From Limobrevibacterium gyesilva (GTDB taxonomy: Bacteria > Pseudomonadota > Alphaproteobacteria > Acetobacterales > Acetobacteraceae), in contig NZ_JAPDNT010000004.1 in assembly GCF_025989185.1 (NCBI RefSeq), positions 124,001-188,000 of the forward strand: 64,000 bases of DNA. The letters run 5' to 3'. Positions 47,139 to 55,510 of the stretch are shown piece after piece. Positions within the stretch are counted from its first letter, which is position 1. Each line of letters starts with the position of its first letter. The position numbers were made by a program, and so were the translations under genes. The notes under the pieces were generated by a model that did no database searches, was not told the DNA's origin, and worked only from the letters and a program-made list of their open reading frames with translations.

Positions 47139-48344
47139 TCAGCAGCCCGTTGCGAGCGCCGCGTTGGCGGCCAGCAGGCCGGCGCCCGGGGTCACCGGGC
47201 AGCCGAGCCGGATCAAGCTGCCTTCGAGCTGCGCCAGATCGGTCAGGATCGTGCCCTGCCCGAACGCGCCCATCGTGCCGATCCGGATCACCCGGCCGGA
47301 CAGCCGGTTGCGCGCGCCGGCGATCACGGTGCGGTGCCGGTCATAAAGATCGCGGACGATCTGCCCACCGTCGATCTGCGTGCCGTCGCTGCGCGCCGGC
47401 AGCGTGAAGACCACCACGGTGCTTGACAGCAGCGGGGCAGAGCCGAATACGCCGAACCCGAGCGCAGTACCGCCGGCGCGCAGCGCGGCGGCAAGCCGGC
47501 GGTGGCGCTCAAGGACATTGGGCAACCCTTCCTCATGGATCATCGCCAACGCCTCGCACAGCCCGCCGACCAGCCCGACCGGTGCGGTGAACGCCGTCTC
47601 CGCTTTTTCCGCCGCCGCCAGGGCGCGCCGGAAATCCCAATAGAAGCTGCCGACGCGATCGTCGCGGTTGATCACGCGCCACGCCTTCGCGCTGACGCTG
47701 GCAAGGCCGAGGCCCGGCGGGCACATCAGCGCCTTCTGCGAGGCCGAGACGACGATGTCCACGCCCCATTCATCCTGGCGCATCTCCACGCCGCCCAGGC
47801 CGCTCACGGAATCCACCACCAGCAGCGCCGGGTGGTCGCGCAGCACCGCGCCGATCGCGACGAGGTCGCTGACCACGCCGGTCGAGCTCTCGTTGTGGAT
47901 GAGAACGACGGCGCGGTACTCGGTCTCGCGCAAGCGCGCTTCGATCACGGCCGGGTCGACGGCTTCGCCCCATGGCACTTCCAGCACATCGACCTTGGCC
48001 GGCAGGCTGCGGCCGATCGCCGCGAAGCGTTCGCCGAACTGGCCGTGCGCCACCACCAGCAAAGCGGCGCCGGGGCTGACGATATTGGCCAACGCCGCCT
48101 CCATCATGCCCGTGCCCGAGCAGGCGAAGAACAGGATGCGGTTGGCGGTGCCCAGTATCGGCTGCAGCAGTTCCTCGGCCCGCGCCAGCTCGGCACGGAA
48201 CTCGGGGCCGCGATGGTTCACGACCGGGCGTGCAATGGCCTGGCGGACCCGTTCCGGCACCTCGGTCGGCCCGGGCAGGCGCAGCCGGTAGGTGGATGGC
48301 ACCTCGGAAATTCGCGCGTCGTGTCGTGTCATGCCATCGTCCAT
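47139..48344 (-). CDS. Class V aminotransferase (serine/alanine-glyoxylate aminotransferase type)
   Basis: 401 residues. PLP lysine Lys204 in SASQKALMCPPG; N-terminal RLRLPGPTEVPERVRQAIARPVVNHRGPEF and FFACSGTGMMEAALAN, LIHNESSTGV, VVDSVSGLGG define the AGXT/SPT/PhnW-like class. It transfers an amino group between an amino acid and an oxo-acid such as glyoxylate or pyruvate; the real donor is unknown. Its ATG shares a base with the LeuD-like stop (TGATG). Confidence 0.93.
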   Translation of the reverse strand: MDDGMTRHDARISEVPSTYRLRLPGPTEVPERVRQAIARPVVNHRGPEFRAELARAEELLQPILGTANRILFFACSGTGMMEAALANIVSPGAALLVVAHGQFGERFAAIGRSLPAKVDVLEVPWGEAVDPAVIEARLRETEYRAVVLIHNESSTGVVSDLVAIGAVLRDHPALLVVDSVSGLGGVEMRQDEWGVDIVVSASQKALMCPPGLGLASVSAKAWRVINRDDRVGSFYWDFRRALAAAEKAETAFTAPVGLVGGLCEALAMIHEEGLPNVLERHRRLAAALRAGGTALGFGVFGSAPLLSSTVVVFTLPARSDGTQIDGGQIVRDLYDRHRTVIAGARNRLSGRVIRIGTMGAFGQGTILTDLAQLEGSLIRLGCPVTPGAGLLAANAALATGC

Positions 48345-48853
48345 CAGACGACAAACCTTCCATGCTCTCGGATGTAGGGAACCAGCCCGCCGGCGGCGAG
48401 AATGGCCTGCATGATCGGCGGCAGCGGTTCCGGCAGCAATGTCTCGCCGGTGGTTTCGTTGCGCACGGCCATGCCGTTCGCGCCATCGATCGCCAGCCAG
48501 TCGCCGGCGCCGATCCGCGCGGTGTCGCAGACGATCGGCAACAGGCCGTTGTTGATCGCGTTCCGGTAGTAGGTGCGCGAGAAGCTGCGCGCGAGCACCG
48601 CAGGGATCCCGGCGCCCAGGACCGTCGTCACCGCCACTTCCATGGCCGAGCCGCAGCCGAAATTCTTGCCGGCCACCAGCAGGTCGCCGGGTACCACCGA
48701 TGCCGCGAAGGCAGGGTCGATCCCCTCGAACAGATACTGGCGCAATACCTGCGGATCGAGGCTCTCGCGCTTGCGCGTGGAACTGATGATGTAGTCGGTG
48801 TTGACGTCGTCGCCGAACAGCCGCGCCCGGCCGCGCAGCACAAGCGCGGTCAT
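48344..48853 (-). CDS. LeuD-like small subunit of an aconitase-family hydro-lyase
   Basis: 169 residues: GRARLFGDDVNTDYIISSTRKRES and GKNFGCGSAMEVAVTTVLGAGIPAVLARSFSRTYYRNAINNGLLPIV show the swivelling domain with the GxGS substrate loop (GKNFGCGSAME, where GSSREH is found in true LeuD). Together with the preceding gene it forms a heterodimeric dehydratase/isomerase. The changed loop suggests a substrate other than isopropylmalate, closer to homoaconitase or methylmalate-type enzymes. ATGA overlap with the large-subunit gene. Confidence 0.9.
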   Translation of the reverse strand: MTALVLRGRARLFGDDVNTDYIISSTRKRESLDPQVLRQYLFEGIDPAFAASVVPGDLLVAGKNFGCGSAMEVAVTTVLGAGIPAVLARSFSRTYYRNAINNGLLPIVCDTARIGAGDWLAIDGANGMAVRNETTGETLLPEPLPPIMQAILAAGGLVPYIREHGRFVV

Positions 48854-50112
48854 GGCGTGATCTCGCGCGGGTCGGTGATCGCGCCGCGCACGGCCGCCGC
48901 CGCGCAACTGGCCGGCGACGCCAGGAAGATCGAGGCCGAGGCGTTGCCCATGCGGCCCTTGAAGTTCCGGTTGGCCGTCGAGACCACGTTGACGCCGTCG
49001 CCGGGAATCACGCCGCAGGTGCCGCAGCACGAGCCGCAGCCGGGCGGCACGATCTCCGCCCCGAGGGCGACGAAATCGGCCAGCGTGCCATCCGCCTCCA
49101 TCGCGTCCTGAACCTCGCGCGAGGCCGGCGTCACCACCAGTTGCACGCCCGGCGCCACCCCGCCGCCCGCTTTCAGCACGTCGCGGGCCTGATGGAAGTC
49201 GCGCAGCCGGCCGCCGGTGCAGGTGCCGAGATAGACCATCTGCACCGGAATCTGCGCGGCCTCCTGCAGCGGCACGACCCGGTCGACCAGATGCGGCAGC
49301 GCGATCCGGGGCGTCAGCGCGTCCAGGTCGAGCACGATCTCGCGGCTGTAGGCCGCATCCGGGTCGGGGTCGACTGCTTCGAACGCCTGCGCGGTCCGGC
49401 CGGCGAGATAAGCGCGGGTTTGCGCGTCGGCCGGAAAGATGCCGTTCTTGGCCCCCATTTCCACCGCAAGATTGCTCAGGACCAGCCGGTCCTCCAGTTC
49501 AAGGTGTTGCAGGCCGGGGCCGGCGAATTCCAGCGCCTGATAGGCCGCGCCATCGGCGCCGAGCGTCTCGGCGAGCGCCAGGGCGATATCCTTGGCATAG
49601 ACGCCGGCCGTCAGCCGTCCCGTCAGCGTGATACGGATGGACTGCGGCACGCGCAGCCAGATCTGGCCGGTGATCATGATGGCCGCGAGGTCCGAGGAGC
49701 CGATGCCGGTCGCGAAGCTGTTCAGCGCGCCATAGGTCACCGCATGGCTGTCGGCCCCGACCACCAGGTCACCGGGCAAGGCGCGTCCGGTTTCGACGAT
49801 CAGCTGGTGCCCGATCCCTTCGCCAACATCATGCAGCGCGACACCATGCAGCGCCGCAAACGCGCGCATGCGCTGATGCAGCCCGGCCGTCTTGGCGCTG
49901 GAGGGCGGAACGTAATGATCCAGAGCGAACACGATCCGTGCCGGGTCGTGAAGGCGCTCGCCGCCCATCTGCGCGAAATAGTCGAGCGCCATCGGGACCG
50001 ATCCGTCGGTACCCAGCGCGCAGTCGACCGCGCAGACGACGAGGTCGCCCGCACGCGCATCCTGCCCGGACTTTCGTGACAGGATCTTTTCGCTGATGGT
50101 TTTGCCGGTCAC
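48850..50112 (-). CDS. LeuC-like large subunit of an aconitase-family hydro-lyase
   Basis: 420 residues from GTG 50112, which overlaps the RraA-like stop (GTGA). Opens TGKTISEKILSRKSG; 4Fe-4S ligands are Cys in YLGTCTGGRL and the pair in PPGCGSCCGTCG; VVGADSHAVTYGALNSFATGIGSSD is the LeuC/aconitase signature. It catalyses dehydration/hydration of 2-hydroxy di- or tricarboxylates with the small subunit. It is separate from any leuB/leuA, so a leucine role is unlikely. Confidence 0.93.
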   Translation of the reverse strand: MTGKTISEKILSRKSGQDARAGDLVVCAVDCALGTDGSVPMALDYFAQMGGERLHDPARIVFALDHYVPPSSAKTAGLHQRMRAFAALHGVALHDVGEGIGHQLIVETGRALPGDLVVGADSHAVTYGALNSFATGIGSSDLAAIMITGQIWLRVPQSIRITLTGRLTAGVYAKDIALALAETLGADGAAYQALEFAGPGLQHLELEDRLVLSNLAVEMGAKNGIFPADAQTRAYLAGRTAQAFEAVDPDPDAAYSREIVLDLDALTPRIALPHLVDRVVPLQEAAQIPVQMVYLGTCTGGRLRDFHQARDVLKAGGGVAPGVQLVVTPASREVQDAMEADGTLADFVALGAEIVPPGCGSCCGTCGVIPGDGVNVVSTANRNFKGRMGNASASIFLASPASCAAAAVRGAITDPREITP

Positions 50113-50783
50113 GGCAGTTCGCAGCCCAGTCTCGCCAGAGAGGCGTCGACCCAGCTTCGGTCGATGCTGCCATCCTGGGTCGCCGCCATTTGCCGCAGCT
50201 CGGCCGCCTGCTTCGCCAAAGCGGCGGCGAGCACGGTCTCGCAGTCGTCGAACGGCACGCAGAGAACGCCGTCCTCGTCGCCAAGAATGAGATCGCCGGG
50301 TGCCACGACCATGCCGTTGATGGCGATCGGCAGGTTGATCTCGCCTGGGCCGTCTTTGTACGGGCCGCGATGGGTCACTCCGGCGGCGAACACCGGCAGG
50401 TGTGCGGCGCGGATCGCCGCGGCGTCGCGCACGGCGCCGTCGATCACGAAGCCGCCGACGCCACGCCGGATGGCGTGTGCCAGCATCAGTTCGCCGATGA
50501 TCGCATTGGTGAGATCGCCGCCGGCATCGACCACGATGACATCGCCGGGTGCTGCAAGGTCGATGGCCTTGTGGACCATCAGGTTGTCTCCCGGCCGGGT
50601 CTTCACAGTCAGCGCCGGCCCGGCCAGGCCGCCGCCGGTATGCAGCGGGCGCAACTGCGCGCCGCCGGCGGTCATCCGGGTCATGACGTCGCTGACATTG
50701 GCGACCGGAACGGTGGCGAATTTCGTGACCAGGCCGGGTGCAACCGTGCGCGTCCGACGGGCGATCCTGAAACCTGCAGCCAT
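50109..50783 (-). CDS. RraA-family aldolase (4-hydroxy-4-methyl-2-oxoglutarate aldolase type)
   Basis: 224 residues. RraA/HMG-aldolase fold: VANVSDVMTRM, GPALTVKTRPGDNLMVHKAID, VVDAGGDLTNAIIGELM with the divalent-metal region RGVGGFVIDGAVRDAAAI, and INLPIAINGMVVAPGDLILGDEDGVLCVP. The catalytic arginine and aspartate in GAVRD are present, which marks active aldolases rather than the RNase E inhibitor RraA. It splits 4-hydroxy-4-methyl (or carboxy)-2-oxo-diacids into pyruvate plus pyruvate or oxaloacetate. First gene of the operon, divergent from iclR. Confidence 0.92.
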   Translation of the reverse strand: MAAGFRIARRTRTVAPGLVTKFATVPVANVSDVMTRMTAGGAQLRPLHTGGGLAGPALTVKTRPGDNLMVHKAIDLAAPGDVIVVDAGGDLTNAIIGELMLAHAIRRGVGGFVIDGAVRDAAAIRAAHLPVFAAGVTHRGPYKDGPGEINLPIAINGMVVAPGDLILGDEDGVLCVPFDDCETVLAAALAKQAAELRQMAATQDGSIDRSWVDASLARLGCELP

Positions 50784-50845
50784 GGCGTTCTCCCTCGTGA
50801 CCGCATGCCGCGATCGTTTGGATCGCCCTTGCTTGGACGACCGTC

Positions 50846-50867
50846 ATACCGCCTGATGGAACGGCAT
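50846..50867. promoter_or_regulatory. Candidate IclR operator
   Basis: ATACCG (50846-50851) and CGGCAT (50862-50867) form an imperfect dyad with a 10-base centre, placed between the divergent rraA-like and iclR genes, 63 bases upstream of the operon start. Position and size fit an IclR-type operator, but the dyad is short and one base per arm is unpaired. Confidence 0.3.
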
Positions 50868-51019
50868 ATCTTATCGTGCAATGGCTTCCACGCCCCGTCA
50901 ACATGTCGTGCTGGTCATTTCCGGACCGGCAGGCCGCTATGTCGGCGCGTTGACCGGCGGCAATCGGCGCGTGTATGGGAGCCTCGCCCCTGCGGGGGCG
51001 CCCCTCGCAAGGCCCAGAG

Positions 51020-51760
51020 ATGCCGCCAGCTCCGACTCGCAAGACCCAGGGCGTCAATGCCGTCGAGCGCGCGTTGACGTTGCTCGATGCGTTCGTCGGC
51101 GACGGCTCGCGCGGCCTCGCCGAGCTCGCCAAGGCGACGGCGTTGGCGAAACCCACGGCCTTGCGGCTGCTGGTGTCGCTTGAGCGGCTTGGCTACGTCG
51201 TCCGGCTCAGCGACGGCCGCTATCAGCTCGGCGCGAAGGTGATGCAGCTTGGCGCCACCTATCGGAGCAATTTTCGCCTGGACCAGCACGTGCTGCCGGT
51301 TCTGCAGCGCCTGGCCGAGGCGACGCGCGAGAGTGCGGCCTTCCATATTCGCGAGAAGAACAGCCGGCTTTGCCTGTTCCGAGTGGAATCGCCGCAGGCG
51401 GTGCGGGATTTCCAGCGCCCGGCGGCCCTGGTCGCGCTCGACAGCACGTCGACGGGGCAGGTGCTGAAGACCGCGGCCTGGCCGGGGCTGGACGACGGCC
51501 GCGGCACTTTGGTTTTCGCCAGCGCGAGGGTCTACGACACCCAGACCGCATCGGTGTCGACCGCGGTGTTCGGTGCGGGACAGGCGCTGGCCGGCGCGCT
51601 GACGGTGAGCGGCCCGGCGGAACGGTTCACCGCGGACGTGATCGTCAGCGTGGCGGATGAATTGGTCCAGGCCGCGCGCGGCTTGTCGAGCGTGCTCGGC
51701 GCACCCATGCCACCTGTATCAGCCCCGCCCAGTATTCAACATTTGTCTGCTGCGGCGTGA
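51020..51760 (+). CDS. IclR-family transcriptional regulator
   Basis: 246 residues. N-terminal winged helix (NAVERALTLLDAFVGDGSRGLAELAKATALAKPTALRLLVSLERLGYVVRLSDGRYQLGAKVMQLG) and the C-terminal IclR effector domain (ESAAFHIREKNSRLCLFRVESPQAVR). The effector domain is short in its middle, which may affect the ligand. Divergent from the rraA-led operon, so it is the probable local regulator. Start at ATG 51020; the frame is open further up to 50975. Confidence 0.93.
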   Translation: MPPAPTRKTQGVNAVERALTLLDAFVGDGSRGLAELAKATALAKPTALRLLVSLERLGYVVRLSDGRYQLGAKVMQLGATYRSNFRLDQHVLPVLQRLAEATRESAAFHIREKNSRLCLFRVESPQAVRDFQRPAALVALDSTSTGQVLKTAAWPGLDDGRGTLVFASARVYDTQTASVSTAVFGAGQALAGALTVSGPAERFTADVIVSVADELVQAARGLSSVLGAPMPPVSAPPSIQHLSAAA

Positions 51761-52079
51761 CGGCGGGACGTTCGCTGACCGGCTCACGATAGCAGCCGCA
51801 GAGGAAGGGCCGTACGACGTCCTGCCCTGGCGCGGTTTGCTTCATCCGGTCAACGCGACGCATCGGCCCGCCCTGCCAACAGGCGCGTGCATTTCACGCA
51901 TGCGCACGCGCGCTCCAGGCGCGGCCCGTTTGCGTGGCGCGGCGGCCGTGCGCCGTATTGCTTGGACGGGCCTGGGCTGCGCATGGCACATCGCTTGCTA
52001 AACAGTGCCGGGCGGGCGCGTGGCGTTGCATGCGGGCGCGTCAATAAGGGCAGTAGACCTCAGGGAAGGAAGCTTCGCG
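51761..52079. other. 319-base regulatory gap before the Dpp-type operon
   Basis: No gene seen. It carries the sigma-54 promoter at 51984-51999. Further up it has CGCATGCG (51897-51904) and CACGCGCGC (51905-51913), which are 71-87 bases before the -24 element, the distance range where activators of sigma-54 bind. The leader from the predicted start (near 52010) to ATG is about 70 bases. Confidence 0.5.
51984..51999 (+). promoter_or_regulatory. Sigma-54 promoter of the Dpp-type operon
   Basis: TGGCAC-ATCGC-TTGCT matches the -24/-12 consensus TGGCAC-N5-TTGCW in every defined position. It lies 81 bases before the SBP start on the same strand. The operon it would drive ends with a sigma-54 activator gene, which strongly supports function. 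Confidence 0.85.
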
Positions 52080-53621
52080 ATGCGACTGAAACACGCGATC
52101 ATTGCCGCCGTCGCGGCTGCGGGACTGCACTGCGCAATGCCGCCGATCGGCGCGCAGGCCGCGGAGCTGCGGATCGGCTTCACGCTGGACCCGCTGACGC
52201 TGGACCCCGCCAACCACCGTTCGCGCGAGACCGAGAGTGTGCTGCGCACCATGTACAATGGCCTGGTCGCGCATGATCCCGCCATGAAGCTGGTGCCGGA
52301 GCTGGTGGAATCATGGCAATGGATCGACCCGCGGACCATGGAGGTGACGCTGCGCAGCGGCGTGAAATTCCATTCCGGCGCGCCCATGACCGCCGACGAC
52401 ATCGTCTACACCTTCACCCGGCTGTTGACCGACGGCGCTTTGGGCGGCCAGACCAGCCCGCGCAAAAGTCTACTGGGCCCCACCAAGGCAGTGGTGAAGG
52501 TGGACGACCGCAGCGTGCGCTTCGAGCTGTCCGAGCCCTGGCCGGTCCTGCCGGCGATGCTCACCTTCCAGGAGGTGGTCAGCAAGAGCTTCGCCGAGAA
52601 GGCCGGCGCCGCCGGCATGGCAACGCAGGAAGACGGCACCGGCCCGTTCAGGCTGGTGCAGTGGCGGCGCGGCGACTCGCTGGTGCTGGAACGCTTCCCC
52701 GGCTATTTCGGCGGCGCCCCGGCGATCCCGGTGGCCGGCAAGGCCTGCACCGACCGCGTGATCATCAAGATCATTCCCGAGAACGCCTCGCGCGTGGCGG
52801 CCCTGCTGGCAGGCGATGTGGACATCATCAACGAACTGCCGGCACACGACATCCGCAACGTGGAGGCGAACCCGAACACCCGCGTGATGGCGGTGAACGG
52901 CACTCGCACTTTCTTCGTGGCGCTGAACAACAACCGGGCGCCGTTCAACGACGTGCGGGTGCGCCAGGCCGCCAACCACGCGCTGAACCGCAAGCTGATC
53001 ATCGCCAAGCTGCTGAACGGGCGCGCCGAGCCGCTGAACGGAGTGATGAGCCCCGCGGCGTTCGGCTTCAATCCCGACCTGCCCACCTACGGCTATGACG
53101 TGAACCGGGCCAAGGCATTGCTGGCGGAGGCCGGTCACCCCAACGGCATCGACGTGACGCTCGACGCCGACGGCCCGCAGAAGGACATGGCGGAAGCGAT
53201 CGCGGCGCTGCTGACGCAGGCGGGCATCCGTACCAAGGTGGCGGTCGGCGACGGCTCCCAGGTCCGCGACAAATGGGCGGTGAACGGCAAGCGGGAGGGC
53301 GACATGTGGATCACCTCCTGGGGCAACGGCTCGCTGGACCCCACCGACATCTTCGAGCCGACGCTGGCTACCGGCGGGCGCGGCAACTCCGCAGGCTATT
53401 CCAACAAGCAGGTGGACGCGCTGCTGGCCGAAGGTGGGCGCGAAACCGACACGGCAAAGCGCGCGGCGATCTACCGCACGGCGCAGGCAATCGTCACCAA
53501 GGAGGCGCCGTGGATCTTCCTGTGGCTGCCGCAGGATCTCTACGGCGTGTCGGCGCGGCTGTCGGGCTGGAGCCCGGCCGCCAGCGGCTGGCTCAACCTG
53601 CGCGACGCCTGCGTGCAGTAG
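52080..53621 (+). CDS. Peptide/nickel-type ABC transporter substrate-binding protein
   Basis: 513 residues of the DppA/OppA family (SBP family 5). Signal peptide with cleavage near residue 28 (IGAQA-AEL). Mature hallmarks are RIGFTLDPLTLDPANH, MYNGLVAHDPAMKLVPELVESWQWIDPRTMEVTLRSGVKFHSGAPMTADDIVYTF and the C-terminal WIFLWLPQDLYGVSARLSGW. It recognises a short peptide or peptide-like solute. AGGGAAGGAAG precedes the ATG. First gene of a six-gene transporter/hydrolase/regulator run. Confidence 0.95.
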   Translation: MRLKHAIIAAVAAAGLHCAMPPIGAQAAELRIGFTLDPLTLDPANHRSRETESVLRTMYNGLVAHDPAMKLVPELVESWQWIDPRTMEVTLRSGVKFHSGAPMTADDIVYTFTRLLTDGALGGQTSPRKSLLGPTKAVVKVDDRSVRFELSEPWPVLPAMLTFQEVVSKSFAEKAGAAGMATQEDGTGPFRLVQWRRGDSLVLERFPGYFGGAPAIPVAGKACTDRVIIKIIPENASRVAALLAGDVDIINELPAHDIRNVEANPNTRVMAVNGTRTFFVALNNNRAPFNDVRVRQAANHALNRKLIIAKLLNGRAEPLNGVMSPAAFGFNPDLPTYGYDVNRAKALLAEAGHPNGIDVTLDADGPQKDMAEAIAALLTQAGIRTKVAVGDGSQVRDKWAVNGKREGDMWITSWGNGSLDPTDIFEPTLATGGRGNSAGYSNKQVDALLAEGGRETDTAKRAAIYRTAQAIVTKEAPWIFLWLPQDLYGVSARLSGWSPAASGWLNLRDACVQ

Positions 53622-53657
53622 CGCGATGCGGGCGCCGCGCCGTCAGGGGTTCCGCTG

Positions 53658-54665
53658 ATGCGATCCGTTGCGTTGCTGCAGCGCCTGTTGCATCTGGTTC
53701 CCGTGCTGTTCGGGGTCACCGTCATCGTCTTTCTGATGATGTCGCTGACCCCGGGCGATCCGGCCGAGATCATGCTGGCGAACCAGAACGCCACCCCCGA
53801 GCAGGTCGCCAGCCTGCGCCACGACATGGGGCTGGACCGCTCGCTGCCGACGCGTTTCGTGACCTTCGTAGGCCACGCGGTGCAAGGCGAGTTCGGCCTG
53901 TCGCTGTTCCATCGCCGCCCGGTCGCCGCCGTGATCGCCGAACGGCTGCCGGCCACCATCGAGTTGAGCGCCGCGGCGCTGCTGTTCGCGCTGTTTATGG
54001 CCATTCCGCTTGGGGTGGTCGCCGCGGTGCATCGCGGGGGGATTCTGGATCGCCTGGCCACCGTGGGGTCGCTGTTCGGTGTGTCCTTGCCGGGATTCTG
54101 GTTCGGCATCCTGCTGCTGCTGGCCTTCGCGGTGAACCTGCGGCTGCTGCCGGTGTCCGGCGCCATCGACTTCGCGCACCAGCCGCCCGGGCTTACCGGA
54201 TTTCTCGTCATCGACAGCGTGCTGGCCGGGCGGATGGACAGCCTGGGCAACGCGCTCGCGCATCTGCTGCTGCCGGCGATCACGCTGGGGCTGCCGATGG
54301 CGGCGATCCTGATGCGGGTGACGCGCGCCTCGATGCTGGAGGTGCTGCGCCAGGACTACATCACCTTCGCGGAGGCCAAGGGCCTCGGGCGCACGCGCAT
54401 CCTCGCTTTGCACGCGCTGAAGAACGCGCTGCTACCCACGGTGACGGTGGCGGCGATCGAGACCGGCTCGTTGCTGGGCGGCAACATGGTGGTGGAGACG
54501 GTGTTCGGCTGGCCCGGGCTGGGGCGGCTGGTGGTGGAGAGCATCTTCGTGCGCAACTATCCGCTCGTGCAGGCGGCCGTTCTTCTGTACGCGGTCACCT
54601 ATGTGCTGGTGAACTTCGTGGCAGACATGCTCTACACCGTTCTCAATCCGCGCGTGCGGATGTGA
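53658..54665 (+). CDS. Peptide-type ABC transporter permease (DppB-like)
   Basis: 335 residues with six membrane segments. Conserved N-terminal LVPVLFGVTVIVFLMMSLTPGDPAE and LRHDMGLDRSLPTRF; EAA loop RQDYITFAEAKGLGRTRILALHALKNALLP. It forms the channel together with the DppC-like protein. The stop overlaps the next gene's GTG (GTGA). Confidence 0.95.
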   Translation: MRSVALLQRLLHLVPVLFGVTVIVFLMMSLTPGDPAEIMLANQNATPEQVASLRHDMGLDRSLPTRFVTFVGHAVQGEFGLSLFHRRPVAAVIAERLPATIELSAAALLFALFMAIPLGVVAAVHRGGILDRLATVGSLFGVSLPGFWFGILLLLAFAVNLRLLPVSGAIDFAHQPPGLTGFLVIDSVLAGRMDSLGNALAHLLLPAITLGLPMAAILMRVTRASMLEVLRQDYITFAEAKGLGRTRILALHALKNALLPTVTVAAIETGSLLGGNMVVETVFGWPGLGRLVVESIFVRNYPLVQAAVLLYAVTYVLVNFVADMLYTVLNPRVRM

Positions 54666-55510
54666 TCGCGCGCATGGCCGAATTGTTGCCGGGACGGTTG
54701 GCGCGGCTGGCGGCGCTGACGGTGCTGGCCTTCGTGCTGATGGCCGCCTTCGCGCCCTGGGTCGCGCCGCACGATCCGGGCGCGACGGACCTGTTCCGCC
54801 GGCTGCAGCCGCCCGGCTGGATGGAGGAGGGGGACTGGGCCTTCCCGCTGGGCTGCGACGCGCTGGGCCGCGACATCCTCAGCCGCATCATCTATGGCGC
54901 GCGCGTCTCGATCTTCATCGGCGTGGTGGTGGTGCTGATCGCGACCATGATCGGCGTGGCGGCGGGGCTGGCCGCGGGCTATCTGCGCGGATGGGTGGAC
55001 CGCGTCATCTCCGGCCTGGTCGATATCCTGCTGGGCTTTCCCTACCTGATCTTCGCCGTGGGGCTGATGGCGATGATGGGGCCGGGCGTGCTGAACATGG
55101 TGCTGGCGCTCGCCTACAAGGAATGGGTCGTGCCCTGCCGCGTCGTGCGCGGCGAGACGCTGGCGGCGCGCGAGACCGAATATGTGGAGGCGGCGCGCGC
55201 CATCGGCGCCTCCAGCGCCACCATCATGGCGCACGAGGTTCTGCCGAACATCCTCTCGCCGGTGATCGTGGTGGCGACCGTGCGCATTGCCCAGGTGATC
55301 ATCCTGGAAGCGAGCCTGTCGTTCCTGGGCCTGGGCGTGCAGCCGCCGGCCGCCTCCTGGGGGTCAATGGTGGCGGACGGGCGTGGCTACATCCTGGACG
55401 CCTGGTGGGTCAGCACCTTCCCGGGGTTCGCGATCCTGCTCCTGGTGCTCTCGATCAATGTCGCAAGCCAGGCGGTGCGTGACGCCCTGGACCCGCGCTT
55501 CCATGACTGA
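54662..55510 (+). CDS. Peptide-type ABC transporter permease (DppC-like)
   Basis: 282 residues from GTG 54662; an internal ATG at 54674 (MAELLPGR) is the other candidate start. Family hallmarks are FAPWVAPHDPGATDLFRRLQPP, LGCDALGRDILSRIIYGARVS and the EAA loop TEYVEAARAIGASSATIMAHEVLPN. Six membrane segments. 8-base overlap with the following ATPase gene. Confidence 0.95.
   Translation: MIARMAELLPGRLARLAALTVLAFVLMAAFAPWVAPHDPGATDLFRRLQPPGWMEEGDWAFPLGCDALGRDILSRIIYGARVSIFIGVVVVLIATMIGVAAGLAAGYLRGWVDRVISGLVDILLGFPYLIFAVGLMAMMGPGVLNMVLALAYKEWVVPCRVVRGETLAARETEYVEAARAIGASSATIMAHEVLPNILSPVIVVATVRIAQVIILEASLSFLGLGVQPPAASWGSMVADGRGYILDAWWVSTFPGFAILLLVLSINVASQAVRDALDPRFHD

Noticed and set aside
47139-48344. 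Aminotransferase as BhcA of the beta-hydroxyaspartate cycle
   Set aside because: No beta-hydroxyaspartate dehydratase or iminosuccinate reductase gene is in the operon, and the aldolase is of the L-threonine type, not the D-threonine-like BhcC type.
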